Below are positions 34,873-44,835 of a stretch of 45,372 bases of DNA, piece by piece (the first letter of the stretch is position 1; each line of letters starts with the position of its first letter). The translations under genes and the position numbers were made by a program. This stretch comes from Halocynthiibacter namhaensis (GTDB lineage Bacteria; Pseudomonadota; Alphaproteobacteria; Rhodobacterales; Rhodobacteraceae). The notes under the pieces were generated by a model. It was not told the origin of the DNA, ran no database searches, and saw only the letters and a list, made by a program, of their open reading frames with translations. Location of the stretch: NCBI RefSeq assembly GCF_000812685.1, contig NZ_JWIF01000045.1, positions 1 to 45,372 of the forward strand, read 5' to 3'.

Positions 34873-35622
34873 TCAATTCACCCTTTCGCGCGCCAGTAAG
34901 GCTTGCATCCGGCGCAGTCGGATTTCGGTGCGCGTGCGCAGCAAAACCAGCGCAACAAACAACAGAAAAAAGCCCAACATGCTTAAAGCTAATGGATAGA
35001 AATAGACATTGCTGACCTTCTCGGCCGTGTCTGCGCCCGTCACCCCATCGACGCGGATCACAGATGCGCCTTGATGCAAACCTTGGTTCCAAAAGTTCAC
35101 AGCATAGCGTGACAAGATCGCGAAAACCGTCCCAACCAAGCACAAAACCGAGGTCAAATCCGCAGCTGTATCGTCGTTTTCAACCGCTTCCCACAAGGCC
35201 ATATAGCCAAGGTAAAACAGGCCCAAAATCAGGAAAGATGTCAGGCGTGGATCCCAGGCCCACCAGGTGCCCCACATGGGTTGGCCCCAAACTGCGCCGG
35301 TGATCAAGGCGATCAAGGTCATCACAAAACCAATCGGCGCAGATGCGCGTGCCGCCAAAGCCGACACATGATGCCGCCGGATCACCCACACCAAAGAGGT
35401 CACCAACATCATGAACCACGCGTTGATCGCGATCATCGCCGCGGGCACATGGATAAAGATAATTTTGACGGTTGATCCCTGTTTGAAATCTTCCGGTGTC
35501 AGGAAAAATCCCCAATACAATGCACTGACAATGCTGATCGCAGCCAGAGCAGAAACCCACGGCAAAACCGCGCCCGAAAGACGCATGAATTTTGTTGGAT
35601 TTGCATATTCCCAAAGTGACAT
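34873..35622 (-). CDS. ccmC: Heme exporter permease CcmC
   Basis: CcmC loads heme onto CcmE. The 249-residue protein has six hydrophobic segments and the tryptophan-rich heme-handling motif WGQPMWGTWWAWDPRL (near residue 112), with flanking His in FIHVPAA and RYAVNFWNQGLHQG. Start at 35622 follows the family N-terminus MSLWEYANPTKF. It lies between ccmB (44 bases upstream) and ccmD. Confidence 0.96.
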   Translation of the reverse strand: MSLWEYANPTKFMRLSGAVLPWVSALAAISIVSALYWGFFLTPEDFKQGSTVKIIFIHVPAAMIAINAWFMMLVTSLVWVIRRHHVSALAARASAPIGFVMTLIALITGAVWGQPMWGTWWAWDPRLTSFLILGLFYLGYMALWEAVENDDTAADLTSVLCLVGTVFAILSRYAVNFWNQGLHQGASVIRVDGVTGADTAEKVSNVYFYPLALSMLGFFLLFVALVLLRTRTEIRLRRMQALLARERVN

Positions 35623-35666
35623 GGCGCTTAGCTAGCTTTCTTTTCACAGGGCTTCAAGGGGGCGCA

Positions 35667-36323
35667 TTAACGCAGGTTCGCACGCAGGGCAGCCGCCCCG
35701 GCCATCGGCAGAAATGCCAAGGCCCCTAGGGTGATTACGATCAAGAAAATGAAGGGGGCCAGCGGATCTTTAAAGTTCATAAGTGAACTTGCACATTCCG
35801 CGCCGAACACCAAGGTTGGCACATAGAGCGGCAAAACCAGCAGTGACAATAACAAGCCCCCCCGGCGCACGCCCACGGTCAACGCAGCACCAAATGCGCC
35901 GATGACCGACAAGGACAACGTGCCGGGCAACAGTGACGCCATCAGCCAAAGATACCCCTCAGCAGGCAGATTTAAAAGCACGCCCAAAAGCGGCGAGATC
36001 AATGTCAAAGGCAAGCCCGTGACCAACCAATGTGCGATGGATTTCACCAAAACCACACCAGACAGGGGCACTGGCGCACAGACCAACGCGTCAAGCGTGC
36101 CGTCTTCAAAATCCAACGCAAAGATCCGATCCAACGTCAGCAGGCAGGCCAACAACGCCCCCACCCAAAGGATGCCCGGCGCAATACGCGCCAACAGCTG
36201 TGTTTCCGGGCCAACGCCAAGCGGCACCAAAATCACGACCATCAAGAAGAACGCAAGGCCAAGCCCCGCCCCCCCGCCTGCGCGGGTCGCAATGCGCAGG
36301 TCCCGGATCAATAAAGAGATCAT
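35667..36323 (-). CDS. ccmB: Heme exporter protein CcmB
   Basis: CcmB is the membrane subunit of the CcmAB ABC transporter that frees holo-CcmE. The 218-residue protein begins [18 protein letters not shown] and has six membrane helices, with the conserved [18 protein letters not shown] and FALDF in the second cytoplasmic part. Its start overlaps the ccmA stop by four bases. Length is normal. Confidence 0.95.
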   Translation of the reverse strand: MISLLIRDLRIATRAGGGAGLGLAFFLMVVILVPLGVGPETQLLARIAPGILWVGALLACLLTLDRIFALDFEDGTLDALVCAPVPLSGVVLVKSIAHWLVTGLPLTLISPLLGVLLNLPAEGYLWLMASLLPGTLSLSVIGAFGAALTVGVRRGGLLLSLLVLPLYVPTLVFGAECASSLMNFKDPLAPFIFLIVITLGALAFLPMAGAAALRANLR

Positions 36324-37042
36324 AAGCTGCCCTCGCTTAGGAACACATCATCACCAAGGGGCGTTTCATCATCATCCTCATCACCACCAGACGGGGCATC
36401 ATTCAAATCACCGCGCGTCGAATAAGGTTGCAAATCCAATGTCGCCGCCTCAATGCCGGGATCAATATGAGTGGCGATCAAGGCGGATCCACCAGCGGCG
36501 CAATGGGCGCGCACAGCATCTGCAAATAGGGTGACACTGTCCGCGTCAAGCGACACGGTGGGTTCATCAAGCGCCCAGATTTCAGCGCCGGTCACACACA
36601 GACGTGCCAGCCCGAGACGCCGTTTCTGACCGGCTGACAGGCTTTGGGCGGGACGCGTGGTCAGATCACCAAGGTAAAAGCTTTCAATCGCATGATCGAG
36701 GGTCGCAGAAATCCCCCTGCGTCCCACACCATGGACAGACGCCCAGAACCGCAGGTTTTCAGAAACGCTCAGCGTGCCCTTAATCGCATCTGCATGCCCG
36801 GCCCAAGCAATCGCACCGTTCATTTCAATCGATCCACGCAAAGGCGGCTGCAAACCTGCAATCGTGCGCAGCAAGGTGGTTTTCCCAACCCCGTTGGGGC
36901 CACGCAGCAACACAGCCACACCAGGAGACAGTTTAAAACTGACACCACGCAACACAGGCACACCGCCGCGCGTGCAGGTCAGGTTTTCAACCCGAAGCCC
37001 ACCCCGAGGCAGATCATTAGACGTGTCATTTGGGTTGCTCAT
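36320..37042 (-). CDS. ccmA: Heme exporter ATP-binding protein CcmA
   Basis: This is the ABC ATPase of the CcmAB complex. The 240-residue protein has Walker [10 protein letters not shown] (residues 48-56), the signature [12 protein letters not shown] near 135, Walker B IWALDEP with the catalytic Glu, and the switch His in ATHIDP. At about 205 residues the domain is complete; the last 25 residues are an acidic extension ([15 protein letters not shown]) not usual for CcmA. ATG 37042 places about 14 extra polar residues before the domain; a later start is possible. Confidence 0.94.
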   Translation of the reverse strand: MSNPNDTSNDLPRGGLRVENLTCTRGGVPVLRGVSFKLSPGVAVLLRGPNGVGKTTLLRTIAGLQPPLRGSIEMNGAIAWAGHADAIKGTLSVSENLRFWASVHGVGRRGISATLDHAIESFYLGDLTTRPAQSLSAGQKRRLGLARLCVTGAEIWALDEPTVSLDADSVTLFADAVRAHCAAGGSALIATHIDPGIEAATLDLQPYSTRGDLNDAPSGGDEDDDETPLGDDVFLSEGSL

Positions 37043-37090
37043 GTCGATCCCGCATTAATGTTCACCCGATGTATCACATAGAACGGGTTA

Positions 37091-37447
37091 TCAAACTGTC
37101 AGCATTGCCGCAGCAATACGCCGCCCTTCTGACAACAGAATGTTATAGCTGCGGGCCGCTGATGGCGAGGACATAGGTTCAACCCCAATGCCGGCCGCCT
37201 CAAGGGCTTCGCGAAAGGCTTTGGGGGGATGGGCGATGTCAGCACCTGTGCCGCAAAACACCACGTCAATTTCCCCTGCCAAGACATCGGTGATCGCGGT
37301 GACATCATCATATCCGCCCCAAGCCGTCACACCTTTGGGCGAGACAATCACATGCCCCTCAAAGACCTCACCACCGACGCGGAAAAATCCGGGGCCATAG
37401 CCATCCACAGGTTTGGCATCCGTATAGCTGATTTCATTCAGGCGCAT
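37091..37447 (-). CDS. Mth938-like domain protein (DUF498)
   Basis: The 118-residue protein has the Mth938 fold pattern: VIVSPKGVTAWGGYDDV, DVVFCGTGADIAHPP and GIGVEPMSSPSAARSYNILLSEGR. The family relates to NDUFAF3, a complex I assembly factor in mitochondria; the bacterial role is unclear. GGGAG precedes ATG 37447, chosen over 37501. Alphaproteobacteria often carry it beside secDF, as here between TSUP and ccmA. Confidence 0.88.
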   Translation of the reverse strand: MRLNEISYTDAKPVDGYGPGFFRVGGEVFEGHVIVSPKGVTAWGGYDDVTAITDVLAGEIDVVFCGTGADIAHPPKAFREALEAAGIGVEPMSSPSAARSYNILLSEGRRIAAAMLTV

Positions 37448-37460
37448 GCTGCGTCTCCCG

Positions 37461-38222
37461 TTAATCCCAGATTGGCAGGCCGGACACGGCCGCACATCCA
37501 ATCACGATGTAGGCAAGGATTCTATATCCTCGTTCAAACTCTGGTCTGAAAATAGCAGCGCCCACGACATTTGCCAGCAGATAAACCGGCGCGATCACAA
37601 GGCCGATCCAAATCGCTGACGGGATCAATTCGCCATAAAGCCACAGCACCACCAACATGAAGATATCGGTCAACAGCAAATACAGGAAGATATTGGCGCG
37701 CACGACCGAAACCGCATGCTGACTGGCCATATACAGCAGGATCACAGGCGGTCCAGGCAGGCCCGCGACACCGGCCAAAAAGCCGCCAAAGCCCCCTGCC
37801 ATCCAGATCATATATTTCTTTAACTCGCCCGGGTAACGCACGCCGGACACCAACAACACCAGCAAAACCATAGTGATGCCAGACACGAGGTAACGGAAGA
37901 TTTCAGGCGCGATCAGGGACAGAACGTATAGCCCAACAGGCAACAAAACCGCCATACCACCGACCAGACGCAACACATCACGCGGATGGCTTTTGCGCCA
38001 CATCTGCGGCACCAACGGCAGCGGACCGATCAGATCCATAATGATAAGGGTGGTTAGGGCTTCGAAGGGGGACAAGACCTGACCTGCAAAAGGCAGATAA
38101 ATCAAGGCCGTCCCAAAACCGGAAAATCCCCGGATGAGGCCCGCCAAAGCGACACCAAAACACAGGAATAAGATCCCCTCCGCCTGAGAAGCGTCAAACA
38201 GAGGGGATAGGAAATCAGGCAT
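37461..38222 (-). CDS. TSUP (TauE/SafE) family membrane transporter
   Basis: The 253-residue protein has eight hydrophobic segments and the repeated Gly-rich signatures of TauE/SafE permeases (GLIRGFSGFGTALIYLP early, GGFGGFLAGVAGLPGPPVILLY later). Members export or import sulfite, sulfoacetate or other organic anions. The substrate is unknown; in a sulfur-active Roseobacter a sulfonate or sulfite is plausible but unproven. Start ATG 38222 overlaps the secF stop by eight bases, so it is translated within the sec operon. ATG 38249 is a weaker alternative. Confidence 0.87.
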   Translation of the reverse strand: MPDFLSPLFDASQAEGILFLCFGVALAGLIRGFSGFGTALIYLPFAGQVLSPFEALTTLIIMDLIGPLPLVPQMWRKSHPRDVLRLVGGMAVLLPVGLYVLSLIAPEIFRYLVSGITMVLLVLLVSGVRYPGELKKYMIWMAGGFGGFLAGVAGLPGPPVILLYMASQHAVSVVRANIFLYLLLTDIFMLVVLWLYGELIPSAIWIGLVIAPVYLLANVVGAAIFRPEFERGYRILAYIVIGCAAVSGLPIWD

Positions 38223-39177
38223 CGATATCAGCGTATTGGCCGGATGCACGGTTGGCCGCTTCTTTGGACCAGTCGCGCTTCACGCCGAGACGGTTCAGAA
38301 TGGCCGAAGCCACGAAAACCGAACTGTAGGTCCCGATGACAACACCCATGATCATCGCGAAAACAAAGCCCCGGATCACGTCGCCACCCAATACAAACAG
38401 CGAAATCAAGGCGATCAAAGTGGTGACAGATGTCATCACGGTGCGCGACAGGGTTTCGTTGATCGACAGGTTCAGAACCTCTTGCAGCGCACGTGTTTTA
38501 TACTTGCGCAGGTTTTCCCGCACACGGTCAAACACCACTACAGTATCGTTCAGGGAATAGCCGACAATCGTTAGCAAAGCCGCGATAATCGCCAGATCAA
38601 ACTTGATCTGCAACAGGGCAAAAGCCCCGATGGTGATCACAACATCATGCACAAGGGCGGCCACCGCGCCCAAAGCAAACTGCCATTCAAACCGCAGCCA
38701 GATGTAGAACAACACGGCCGCAATCGCCGCCACAACCGCCAGAACAGCGGTTTGCACCAGCTCGCCAGAGACCTTCGGACCGACGCTTTCAACCGCCTCA
38801 AAGCGCACAGTTTCATCCACGGCTTTCAAAGCGGCCAGAACGTTTTGCGTGGTCTCAGAGGCCACGGCAGCATCCTGTGCTTCAATTCGGATTTGGGTAA
38901 CGTTGTTTTCTGGTTTCAATGGATCTTGGACGATAACGATAGATGTATCTCCAAGGCCCAGAGGCGCCAAAGCTTCGCGATAATCGGCGACGACAACCGC
39001 ATTGTCAGCATTGGTGCGGAAGGTGGTCCCGCCCCGGAAATCAATCCCGAAATTCAAACCCATCATGAAGAACAGCGCAACAGAGGCCGCCATCATTAGG
39101 ACTGAAAAACCGCCGCTTAGGGCACCGCGTGAAAAGAAATCAAAATTGGTCTCAGTAGGAACAAGTTTCAAACGCAT
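38215..39177 (-). CDS. secF: Protein translocase subunit SecF
   Basis: SecF works with SecD to use the proton gradient for late steps of Sec export. The 320-residue protein has the P1-like motif GIDFRGGTTF near residue 43, a periplasmic domain, and the five C-terminal helices with VGYSLNDTVVVFDRVREN near 205, a SecF hallmark. It lies three bases after the secD stop and overlaps the TSUP start. Confidence 0.96.
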   Translation of the reverse strand: MRLKLVPTETNFDFFSRGALSGGFSVLMMAASVALFFMMGLNFGIDFRGGTTFRTNADNAVVVADYREALAPLGLGDTSIVIVQDPLKPENNVTQIRIEAQDAAVASETTQNVLAALKAVDETVRFEAVESVGPKVSGELVQTAVLAVVAAIAAVLFYIWLRFEWQFALGAVAALVHDVVITIGAFALLQIKFDLAIIAALLTIVGYSLNDTVVVFDRVRENLRKYKTRALQEVLNLSINETLSRTVMTSVTTLIALISLFVLGGDVIRGFVFAMIMGVVIGTYSSVFVASAILNRLGVKRDWSKEAANRASGQYADIDA

Positions 39178-39180
39178 CTC

Positions 39181-40842
39181 TTATACCTCGATCTCTTTAG
39201 GACGTTTACGCTCGAACCAGATCACCACCACAAGGCGGGTCACGAAGATCGCGGTAAACACAGATGTAATGATGCCAAGGCCCAGCGTGATCGCAAAGCC
39301 TTTCACCGGACCAGACCCCATCACGAACAGGATCACAGCGGTTAGGAAAGTGGTGATATTGGCGTCGATAATCGCGGAAAGGGCTTTTTCATAACCCAAT
39401 TCAATCGCACGCGCAGGGCCACGTTTTGCTTTCAGCTCCTCGCGGATACGCTCGAATATCAGCACGTTGGCATCCACCGCCATACCGATGGTCAAAACGA
39501 TCCCCGCAATACCCGGCAAAGTCAGGGTCGCGCCAATGGCGGACAACAGACCAAAGATCAGGCCGACGTTGATCACAAGGGCGATATTGGCAAAGAAACC
39601 GAAGGTGCCATAGGACAGAACCATGAAGATCAGAACCGCTGCAAAGGCCACGATACAAGCGATGCGCCCGGCCTCAATGCTGTCCTGACCCAATTCTGGC
39701 CCAATGGTGCGTTCTTCCTCAAATGTCAGTTCCGCAGGCAATGCACCGGCGCGCAAAAGCGCTGACAATTTGATGGTTTCCTCAATGGAGAAACGGCCCG
39801 TGATGATGCCAGACCCACCCGCAATATGGGATTGGATGGTTGGGGCTGAGATCACTTCGCCATCCAGAACGATTGCAAAGGGGGATCCGATATTGTCAGC
39901 GGTGTAATCGCCAAATTTCTGCGCACCCGAAATATTGAAACGGAAACTCACGGCTTGGCCCCCGTTTTGATCCGTCGTAGGTTGCGCATCCACCAGGTCT
40001 TCACCACCAACAACAGCGCCTTTTTCGACGATGTAATATTGGCCTGGTTCATCCACGGATGGCATGATTTCATTGCCAGGGCCTGGCGCCACAGCGGGAT
40101 CATTCGTGCGGCGTACAACCGGACGGAATTCAAGTTTCGCAGTTTGTCCCAACAGGCCTTTCAGCTCCTCAGCCGATCCAAGACCGGGCACCTGGATCAA
40201 CACACGCTGGGTGCCTTGACGTTGAATGGTGGGTTCACGCGTGCCAACTTCATCCACACGACGGCGCACGATTTCAAGGGTTTGCACCATTGTGCGTTCA
40301 TCCATCGCCGCTTTTTCAGCGTCAGACAGGGTCATTGAAATCACATCACCATCAGACGCGAACACCAAATCCATCTCGCCCACACCGGCCAAGGTTTGCA
40401 CCGGTTGTGCCAAAGTGCGCAGCAGTTCAAGCGCGCGTGGCATGGCCTCAACATTGGCGATGCGCAGCTTCAAAAAGCCGGGGGCTGCATCAAGTTGGCG
40501 TACACCACCGATTGTGGCGCGTTCTTCACGCAAAATGTTGCGCACCGTGGTCCACATGCCGTCAACCCGGGTCGCGTATGTGTCTTCGACTTGGACCTCT
40601 GCCAGCAGATGCACACCGCCACGCAGATCAAGCCCAAGGTTCACAAGCGCGTTAGGCATATAGGACGGCCAAGCGTCAACATCGGCCTGCAATTCAGGCG
40701 TGACGCCCGTGGCTTCGATTTCGATTACAGCGTCGTTATGGCGCTCAACCGTGGTGTAAAACGCATTGGGGAGCGCAAGCCACAGACCCAGCGCACAAAG
40801 TGCCCAGATCGAGATCCGCTTCCAGAGAGGGATATCAAGCAT
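39181..40842 (-). CDS. secD: Protein translocase subunit SecD
   Basis: The 553-residue protein has the D1 motif LGLDLRGGVHLLAEV near residue 70, a large periplasmic domain (about 95-370) and the six-helix membrane part with GMAVDANVLIFERIREELK near 473, which carries the proton-path Asp. SecD pulls translocated chains from the periplasmic side. It is second in the operon after yajC, with a hairpin in the spacer. Confidence 0.97.
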   Translation of the reverse strand: MLDIPLWKRISIWALCALGLWLALPNAFYTTVERHNDAVIEIEATGVTPELQADVDAWPSYMPNALVNLGLDLRGGVHLLAEVQVEDTYATRVDGMWTTVRNILREERATIGGVRQLDAAPGFLKLRIANVEAMPRALELLRTLAQPVQTLAGVGEMDLVFASDGDVISMTLSDAEKAAMDERTMVQTLEIVRRRVDEVGTREPTIQRQGTQRVLIQVPGLGSAEELKGLLGQTAKLEFRPVVRRTNDPAVAPGPGNEIMPSVDEPGQYYIVEKGAVVGGEDLVDAQPTTDQNGGQAVSFRFNISGAQKFGDYTADNIGSPFAIVLDGEVISAPTIQSHIAGGSGIITGRFSIEETIKLSALLRAGALPAELTFEEERTIGPELGQDSIEAGRIACIVAFAAVLIFMVLSYGTFGFFANIALVINVGLIFGLLSAIGATLTLPGIAGIVLTIGMAVDANVLIFERIREELKAKRGPARAIELGYEKALSAIIDANITTFLTAVILFVMGSGPVKGFAITLGLGIITSVFTAIFVTRLVVVIWFERKRPKEIEV

Positions 40843-40876
40843 TCGAAAAAAATCCGCCTGTCAGATGAAGTAAGAC

Positions 40877-40914
40877 AGCCCTAACGCGCAACATTCACGT
40901 CGCGGGTTAGGGCT
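40877..40914. other. Hairpin between yajC and secD
   Basis: AGCCCTAAC pairs with GTTAGGGCT (nine base pairs) with a ~20-base loop containing CGCG pairs. In the minus direction no T run follows, so it may attenuate or set the differential stability of yajC versus secD messages. Confidence 0.6.
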
Positions 40915-40927
40915 TTGATTTATTGAA

Positions 40928-41209
40928 TTATTTAGCGGGTTCAGTCTTGGACAAAACAGTCGCGATTGTGGATTGAACAACGCGTACTTTCACGCCTTCA
41001 CCCAGCTCAACCTCAACTTCATTTTCGCCTTCTTTGACCTTGGAAACCTTACCGATCAAACCGCCTTGGGTGATCACTTGGTCACCACGACGCAGCGCAG
41101 ACACCATATTTTGGTGTTCTTTCATCTTCTTTTGCTGCGGACGGATCAGCAGGAAATACATGATCCCGAAGATTGCGATCAGGGGGACGAATTGAAGCAA
41201 GGATTCCAT
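40928..41209 (-). CDS. yajC: Sec translocon accessory protein YajC
   Basis: The 93-residue protein has one membrane helix (LLQFVPLIAIFGIMYFLLIR) followed by PQQKKMKEHQNMVSALRRGD and GGLIGKV, the standard YajC pattern. ATG 41209 is chosen for the canonical N-terminus (MESLLQFVP); GGAGAGAACACC... upstream on the minus strand gives a ribosome binding site. It opens the yajC-secD-secF-TSUP-Mth938-ccmABCDG gene run, divergent from the pentapeptide gene. Confidence 0.95.
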   Translation of the reverse strand: MESLLQFVPLIAIFGIMYFLLIRPQQKKMKEHQNMVSALRRGDQVITQGGLIGKVSKVKEGENEVEVELGEGVKVRVVQSTIATVLSKTEPAK

Positions 41210-41417
41210 TGGTGTTCTCTCTGTTAATGCCAGGTGGTCCGGCTGTGTCTTTACGTTGCCGCGCACCCTATATGTGGTCCCGCGCCTTGGCAAGCAAGGG
41301 GGTGCGGGAAGATAGGATTTGAGGGGTTCCACAACAGACACTATATATGCTCAAGTTATGCATATACGGCATGCGGTGGATTTAGGTGTGCCTTACGGAT
41401 TGAATTGGGGACTTTGA

Positions 41418-42794
41418 ATGGCTGAGAAGAAGGATGACCTGATGGAATGGCTGGGTTTTGCGAACCCGCCAAAGTTTGTGAATGCCCCCAGGTTCGGCAG
41501 GATTTTGGGCTGGTTCCTGATGGTGTTTGCCATACTGATTTTTCTTCTGGCCTGTGGCATCATCGCGAAATTCACAGTCAGCGTTTTCTCGGGCGGCCTT
41601 CGCACCGAAATTGATCAAGCGCGAACGACGAGAGAACTTGGCACTGCGGTCCTCGCCCTGTTCGGTGCCCCCTTCCTGGTTTGGCGCACAGTGATTGCAA
41701 GCAAACAAGCGCATACGGCAGAGCAAGGTCTATACACAGATCGGATCGCAAAGGCTGTTGAGCAGATCGGTGCGGATAAGGTGGTTAAGCAGCAACGCAA
41801 GGATGAAAAAGGCAACCTCACCTATGAACGAGACAAGGATAATAAGCGCATTTTCTCGAAGCCGATAATGGTCGAAGAAACTGCCCCGAATTTGGAAGTT
41901 CGAATAGGTGGCCTTTACGCACTCGAACGTATCGCCCGGGACAGCCCAAAAGATCATATTACGGTTATGGAAATTATCTGCGCATATATTCGGGAGAACT
42001 GTAAACCTGACGTATCTCAGTTCCCCGCGGATGATGCGCCTCTAGACGTTTGGATAAACTGGGATGTCCCAGCACAACAACACCCCCGCAGTGATATCAA
42101 CACTGCGATTTCCGTCATTAACAATCGTGACAAGAGACAACTTGAGCGTGAAAAAATACGCAAATTCAAACTTAACCTAGCGGGTGTAGATTTTCGCGGC
42201 TTGACGGTCAAGTTAACGAATTTCTCAGGTACGAACTTCAACAATGCAAAGTTCCTAGCGGCAACAATATCTAATTCTACGTTACGAGGTGCCCATTTTG
42301 ATACCGTCGACTTTCGCAAAGCACGGCTTTGGTCTTCCGATTTCAGCAACTCTACATTCTTTGTGTGCGACCTAAAATTCGCCGTATTCAACGACGCAAA
42401 GCTTGTAACAACAGTATTCGACGGCTGTCGATTCCAAAGCGCCTCATTTACAGATGCCTATCTCATGGGGGCGAAAATTGGTTACTCTTCTTCCTAGGAT
42501 AATACTACCAACTTCAACGGAGCAAAGTTAACAGGCCCAGCATTTCATCGTATTACGATGCAAACTGATGCATATGAGACGGCTCAACCTCAAATCCTTA
42601 ATCTAGATCAGATGAATGCCAGTTTTGGTGATGCATCCGTAAACTTCACTATAAGTTCAATGAGTGATGCATCTGTCACCACTCCTGAACATTGGGAGAA
42701 TAATGTTATTCCATTCGAGGAATTTGAGGGCAAATGGCGAGCTTGGCAGAAATCCATCGGCTTTGATCCAGAAAACCCGGAGGGCAGCGCCTGA
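41418..42794 (+). pseudogene. Pentapeptide-repeat membrane protein with in-frame amber stop
   Basis: The first 359 residues have two membrane helices (FLMVFAILIFLLACGIIAKF and AVLALFGAPFLVWRTVIA), a charged middle with RIGGLYALERIARDS, and a C-terminal run of pentapeptide repeats (FRGLT, FSGTNFNNAKF, STLRGAHFDTVDF). A TAG at 42495-42497 ends it. The same frame continues without a break for 99 codons to 42794, and the first residues beyond the stop again fit the repeat (NFNGAKLTGPAF). The gene was therefore longer and one nonsense change or readthrough codon splits it. The repeat helix before the stop may still fold. Family role is unknown; related proteins are common in Rhodobacterales. Confidence 0.8.
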
Positions 42795-42978
42795 CCCTGG
42801 GTGGGGGTGAAGCCCCCTCCCGTCAAACCACTGGTTTACCTCAGGCAAAACGGGCGGGTCGGGGGCTGCCCGGCAAGCCGGGTGAAGAGATTAGAGACAT
42901 AAAACTGCCCATTCCGCCCCGCGCAAAAATGCGTCATAACTGCGAAATAACGATTCACTTTAATCAGGAACCTGACAG

Positions 42979-44271
42979 ATGCATGACATCCGGTTGATCC
43001 GCGAAAATCCCGAAGCTTTTGATGCGGCCATGGCGCGCCGGGGGCTCTCTGGTGTCTCATCCCAGGTTCTTGCGCTTGACAGTGCTCGGCGTGCGAAGAT
43101 CCAGGCGGCGGAAACGGCCCAGGCTGAACAAAACAAAGCGTCAAAGCTTGTGGGTGCGGCCAAGGCTTCGGGCGACGAGGCAGAATTTGAACGTCTGCGC
43201 GCGCTTGTATCTGCCAAAAAGACCGAAGTTGCCGCCCTGAATGACGAGGCGAAAGCCGAAGACAAAGCGCTTTATGACCTGTTGATGGCGACGCCAAATG
43301 TCCCTCATGAAGATGTGCCAGATGGCGCGGATGAGGATGACAACGTTGAAATCCGTCGCTGGGGCACGCCAAAGGACTTCGCGTTTAAGCCCAAGGAACA
43401 CTATGAACTGGCCGCGTCAAAGGCGGGGCTTGATTTCGAAACCGGCGCGAAATTGTCCGGGGCGCGTTTTGTTGTGCTGTCGGGTTCGGTTGCGCGCCTT
43501 CACCGGGCTTTGGCGCAGTTCATGTTGGAATTGCACACCGAAGAACATGGTTTACGCGAGACGTGGACGCCGGTTTTGGTGCGCGAAGAGATGATGTATG
43601 GCACGGGGCAGCTGCCAAAATTTGGCGAAGACAGCTATAAAACGACCGAAGGCATGTGGTTGATCCCGACATCTGAGGTGACGCTGACCAATATCGTGAA
43701 TGGCGAGACTTTGGATGAGACCGACTTGCCGCGCCGTTACTGTGCGCATACGCAATGTTTCCGTTCCGAGGCGGGTTCTGCAGGGCGTGATACAGCGGGC
43801 ATGTTGCGTCAGCACCAGTTTGAGAAAGTTGAGATGGTTTCTGTCACACATCCTGACAAATCCATGGAAGAACACGATCGCATGACCCGTTGTGCAGAGG
43901 CCGTGTTGGAACGCTTGGAAATCCCATACCGCACGGTTGTGTTGTGCACCGGTGATCTGGGCGCTGGCATGCGCAAGACCCATGATATTGAGGCATGGTT
44001 GCCGGGCCAAGACACCTACCGCGAGATTTCATCTTGTTCCGTTGCAGGTGATTACCAAGGCCGTCGCATGAACGCGCGCTTTAAGCCCACTGAGGGTGGC
44101 AAACCTGAGTTTGTGCACACGCTGAATGGGTCTGGCTTGGCTGTTGGGCGTTGCCTGATTGCGGTGCTGGAAAATGGCCAGCAGGAAGATGGATCTGTTG
44201 TCCTGCCAGAAGCGCTGCGTCCGTTTGTGGGTGGCAAGACCATGATCAATGCGGAAGGTGTGTTGGTCTAA
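42979..44271 (+). CDS. serS: Seryl-tRNA synthetase
   Basis: SerRS charges tRNA-Ser (and tRNA-Sec). The 430-residue protein has the N-terminal antiparallel coiled coil (about 25-105, rich in Ala/Lys/Glu) that grips the tRNA variable arm, then the class II core: TSEVTLTNI near residue 232, motif 2 [21 protein letters not shown] near 258 and motif 3 [16 protein letters not shown] near 383. The start [15 protein letters not shown] is canonical. A terminator follows at 44299. Confidence 0.97.
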   Translation: MHDIRLIRENPEAFDAAMARRGLSGVSSQVLALDSARRAKIQAAETAQAEQNKASKLVGAAKASGDEAEFERLRALVSAKKTEVAALNDEAKAEDKALYDLLMATPNVPHEDVPDGADEDDNVEIRRWGTPKDFAFKPKEHYELAASKAGLDFETGAKLSGARFVVLSGSVARLHRALAQFMLELHTEEHGLRETWTPVLVREEMMYGTGQLPKFGEDSYKTTEGMWLIPTSEVTLTNIVNGETLDETDLPRRYCAHTQCFRSEAGSAGRDTAGMLRQHQFEKVEMVSVTHPDKSMEEHDRMTRCAEAVLERLEIPYRTVVLCTGDLGAGMRKTHDIEAWLPGQDTYREISSCSVAGDYQGRRMNARFKPTEGGKPEFVHTLNGSGLAVGRCLIAVLENGQQEDGSVVLPEALRPFVGGKTMINAEGVLV

Positions 44272-44298
44272 GCACCACGCATTTTTGAAAGTTCTACG

Positions 44299-44332
44299 AC
44301 AGGCGGTGGCGGTGTGCCCCCGCCTGTTTTTC
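44299..44332. terminator. Terminator after serS (likely bidirectional)
   Basis: ACAGGCGG pairs with CCGCCTGT, followed by TTTTTC. The convergent DMSP-lyase fragment ends at 44353, so the hairpin could serve both. Confidence 0.85.
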
Positions 44333-44352
44333 GTTCTGACGAGTGGGGCGTT

Positions 44353-44787
44353 TCATCCAAGATCGGACTTCGTATTCAGGCCTTCCCCGCGCCAAGGGAT
44401 CAACGCAAGCAATGGGCCAGGTGTCATGTCGATCGCGTGTTTTTGGTGAGGCATGTGGTGGATCATTTCGCCAGCACCCGCAACACACGCGGGCTGACCC
44501 TCGGAATGAAATGTCGCGCTGCCGGCAAGGATGCAGTAGATTTCCTCGGGTGCGTGGGAATGTTCGGGATACTGCAGCCCCTGCCCCCAATAGCCAATCG
44601 TCACGCGGGCAGTGTCAGACATGAACATACCATCCGGCGAGATCACATTCAGCCACGCATAGTTGTTCAGAAACTCCCGCGAGAACCCATCGGCCTGTGT
44701 ATAGGTTTGTTGCCAGTTCAAACGATCCGAGAGATGCGCGATCTGCGTGACCAGCGGGCGTGTCAGGTCATTTGGTCTTGTCGCGGT
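44353..44787 (-). pseudogene. Cupin DMSP lyase (DddL/DddQ family), N-terminus lost to IS3
   Basis: The visible 120-140 residues are the C-terminal cupin of a DMSP lyase. The metal site is readable: YPEHSHAPEEIYCILAG supplies two His, a Glu and the catalytic Tyr, and HHMPHQKHAI supplies the last His. PLLALIPWRGE and a KSDL end also fit DddL/DddQ as I recall them. Which of the two it is cannot be settled. Reading upstream the frame reaches DLTRPLVTQIAHLSDRLNWQQTY and then hits a stop at 44788-44790 at the IS3 edge. About 80-100 N-terminal residues are therefore missing and the natural start is gone. The cell still has an intact dddP. Confidence 0.75.
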
Positions 44788-44835
44788 TTAGTTCCGGTCT
44801 CTTTCGAGCAATGTTTGCTATGAAGGAGATAGAGA

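Noticed and set aside
42793-42822. GGGTGGGGGT/CCCCCTCCC hairpin after the pentapeptide gene as a terminator.
   Set aside because: There is no T run after it, so I could not call it a Rho-independent terminator, although it may act as a weak one.
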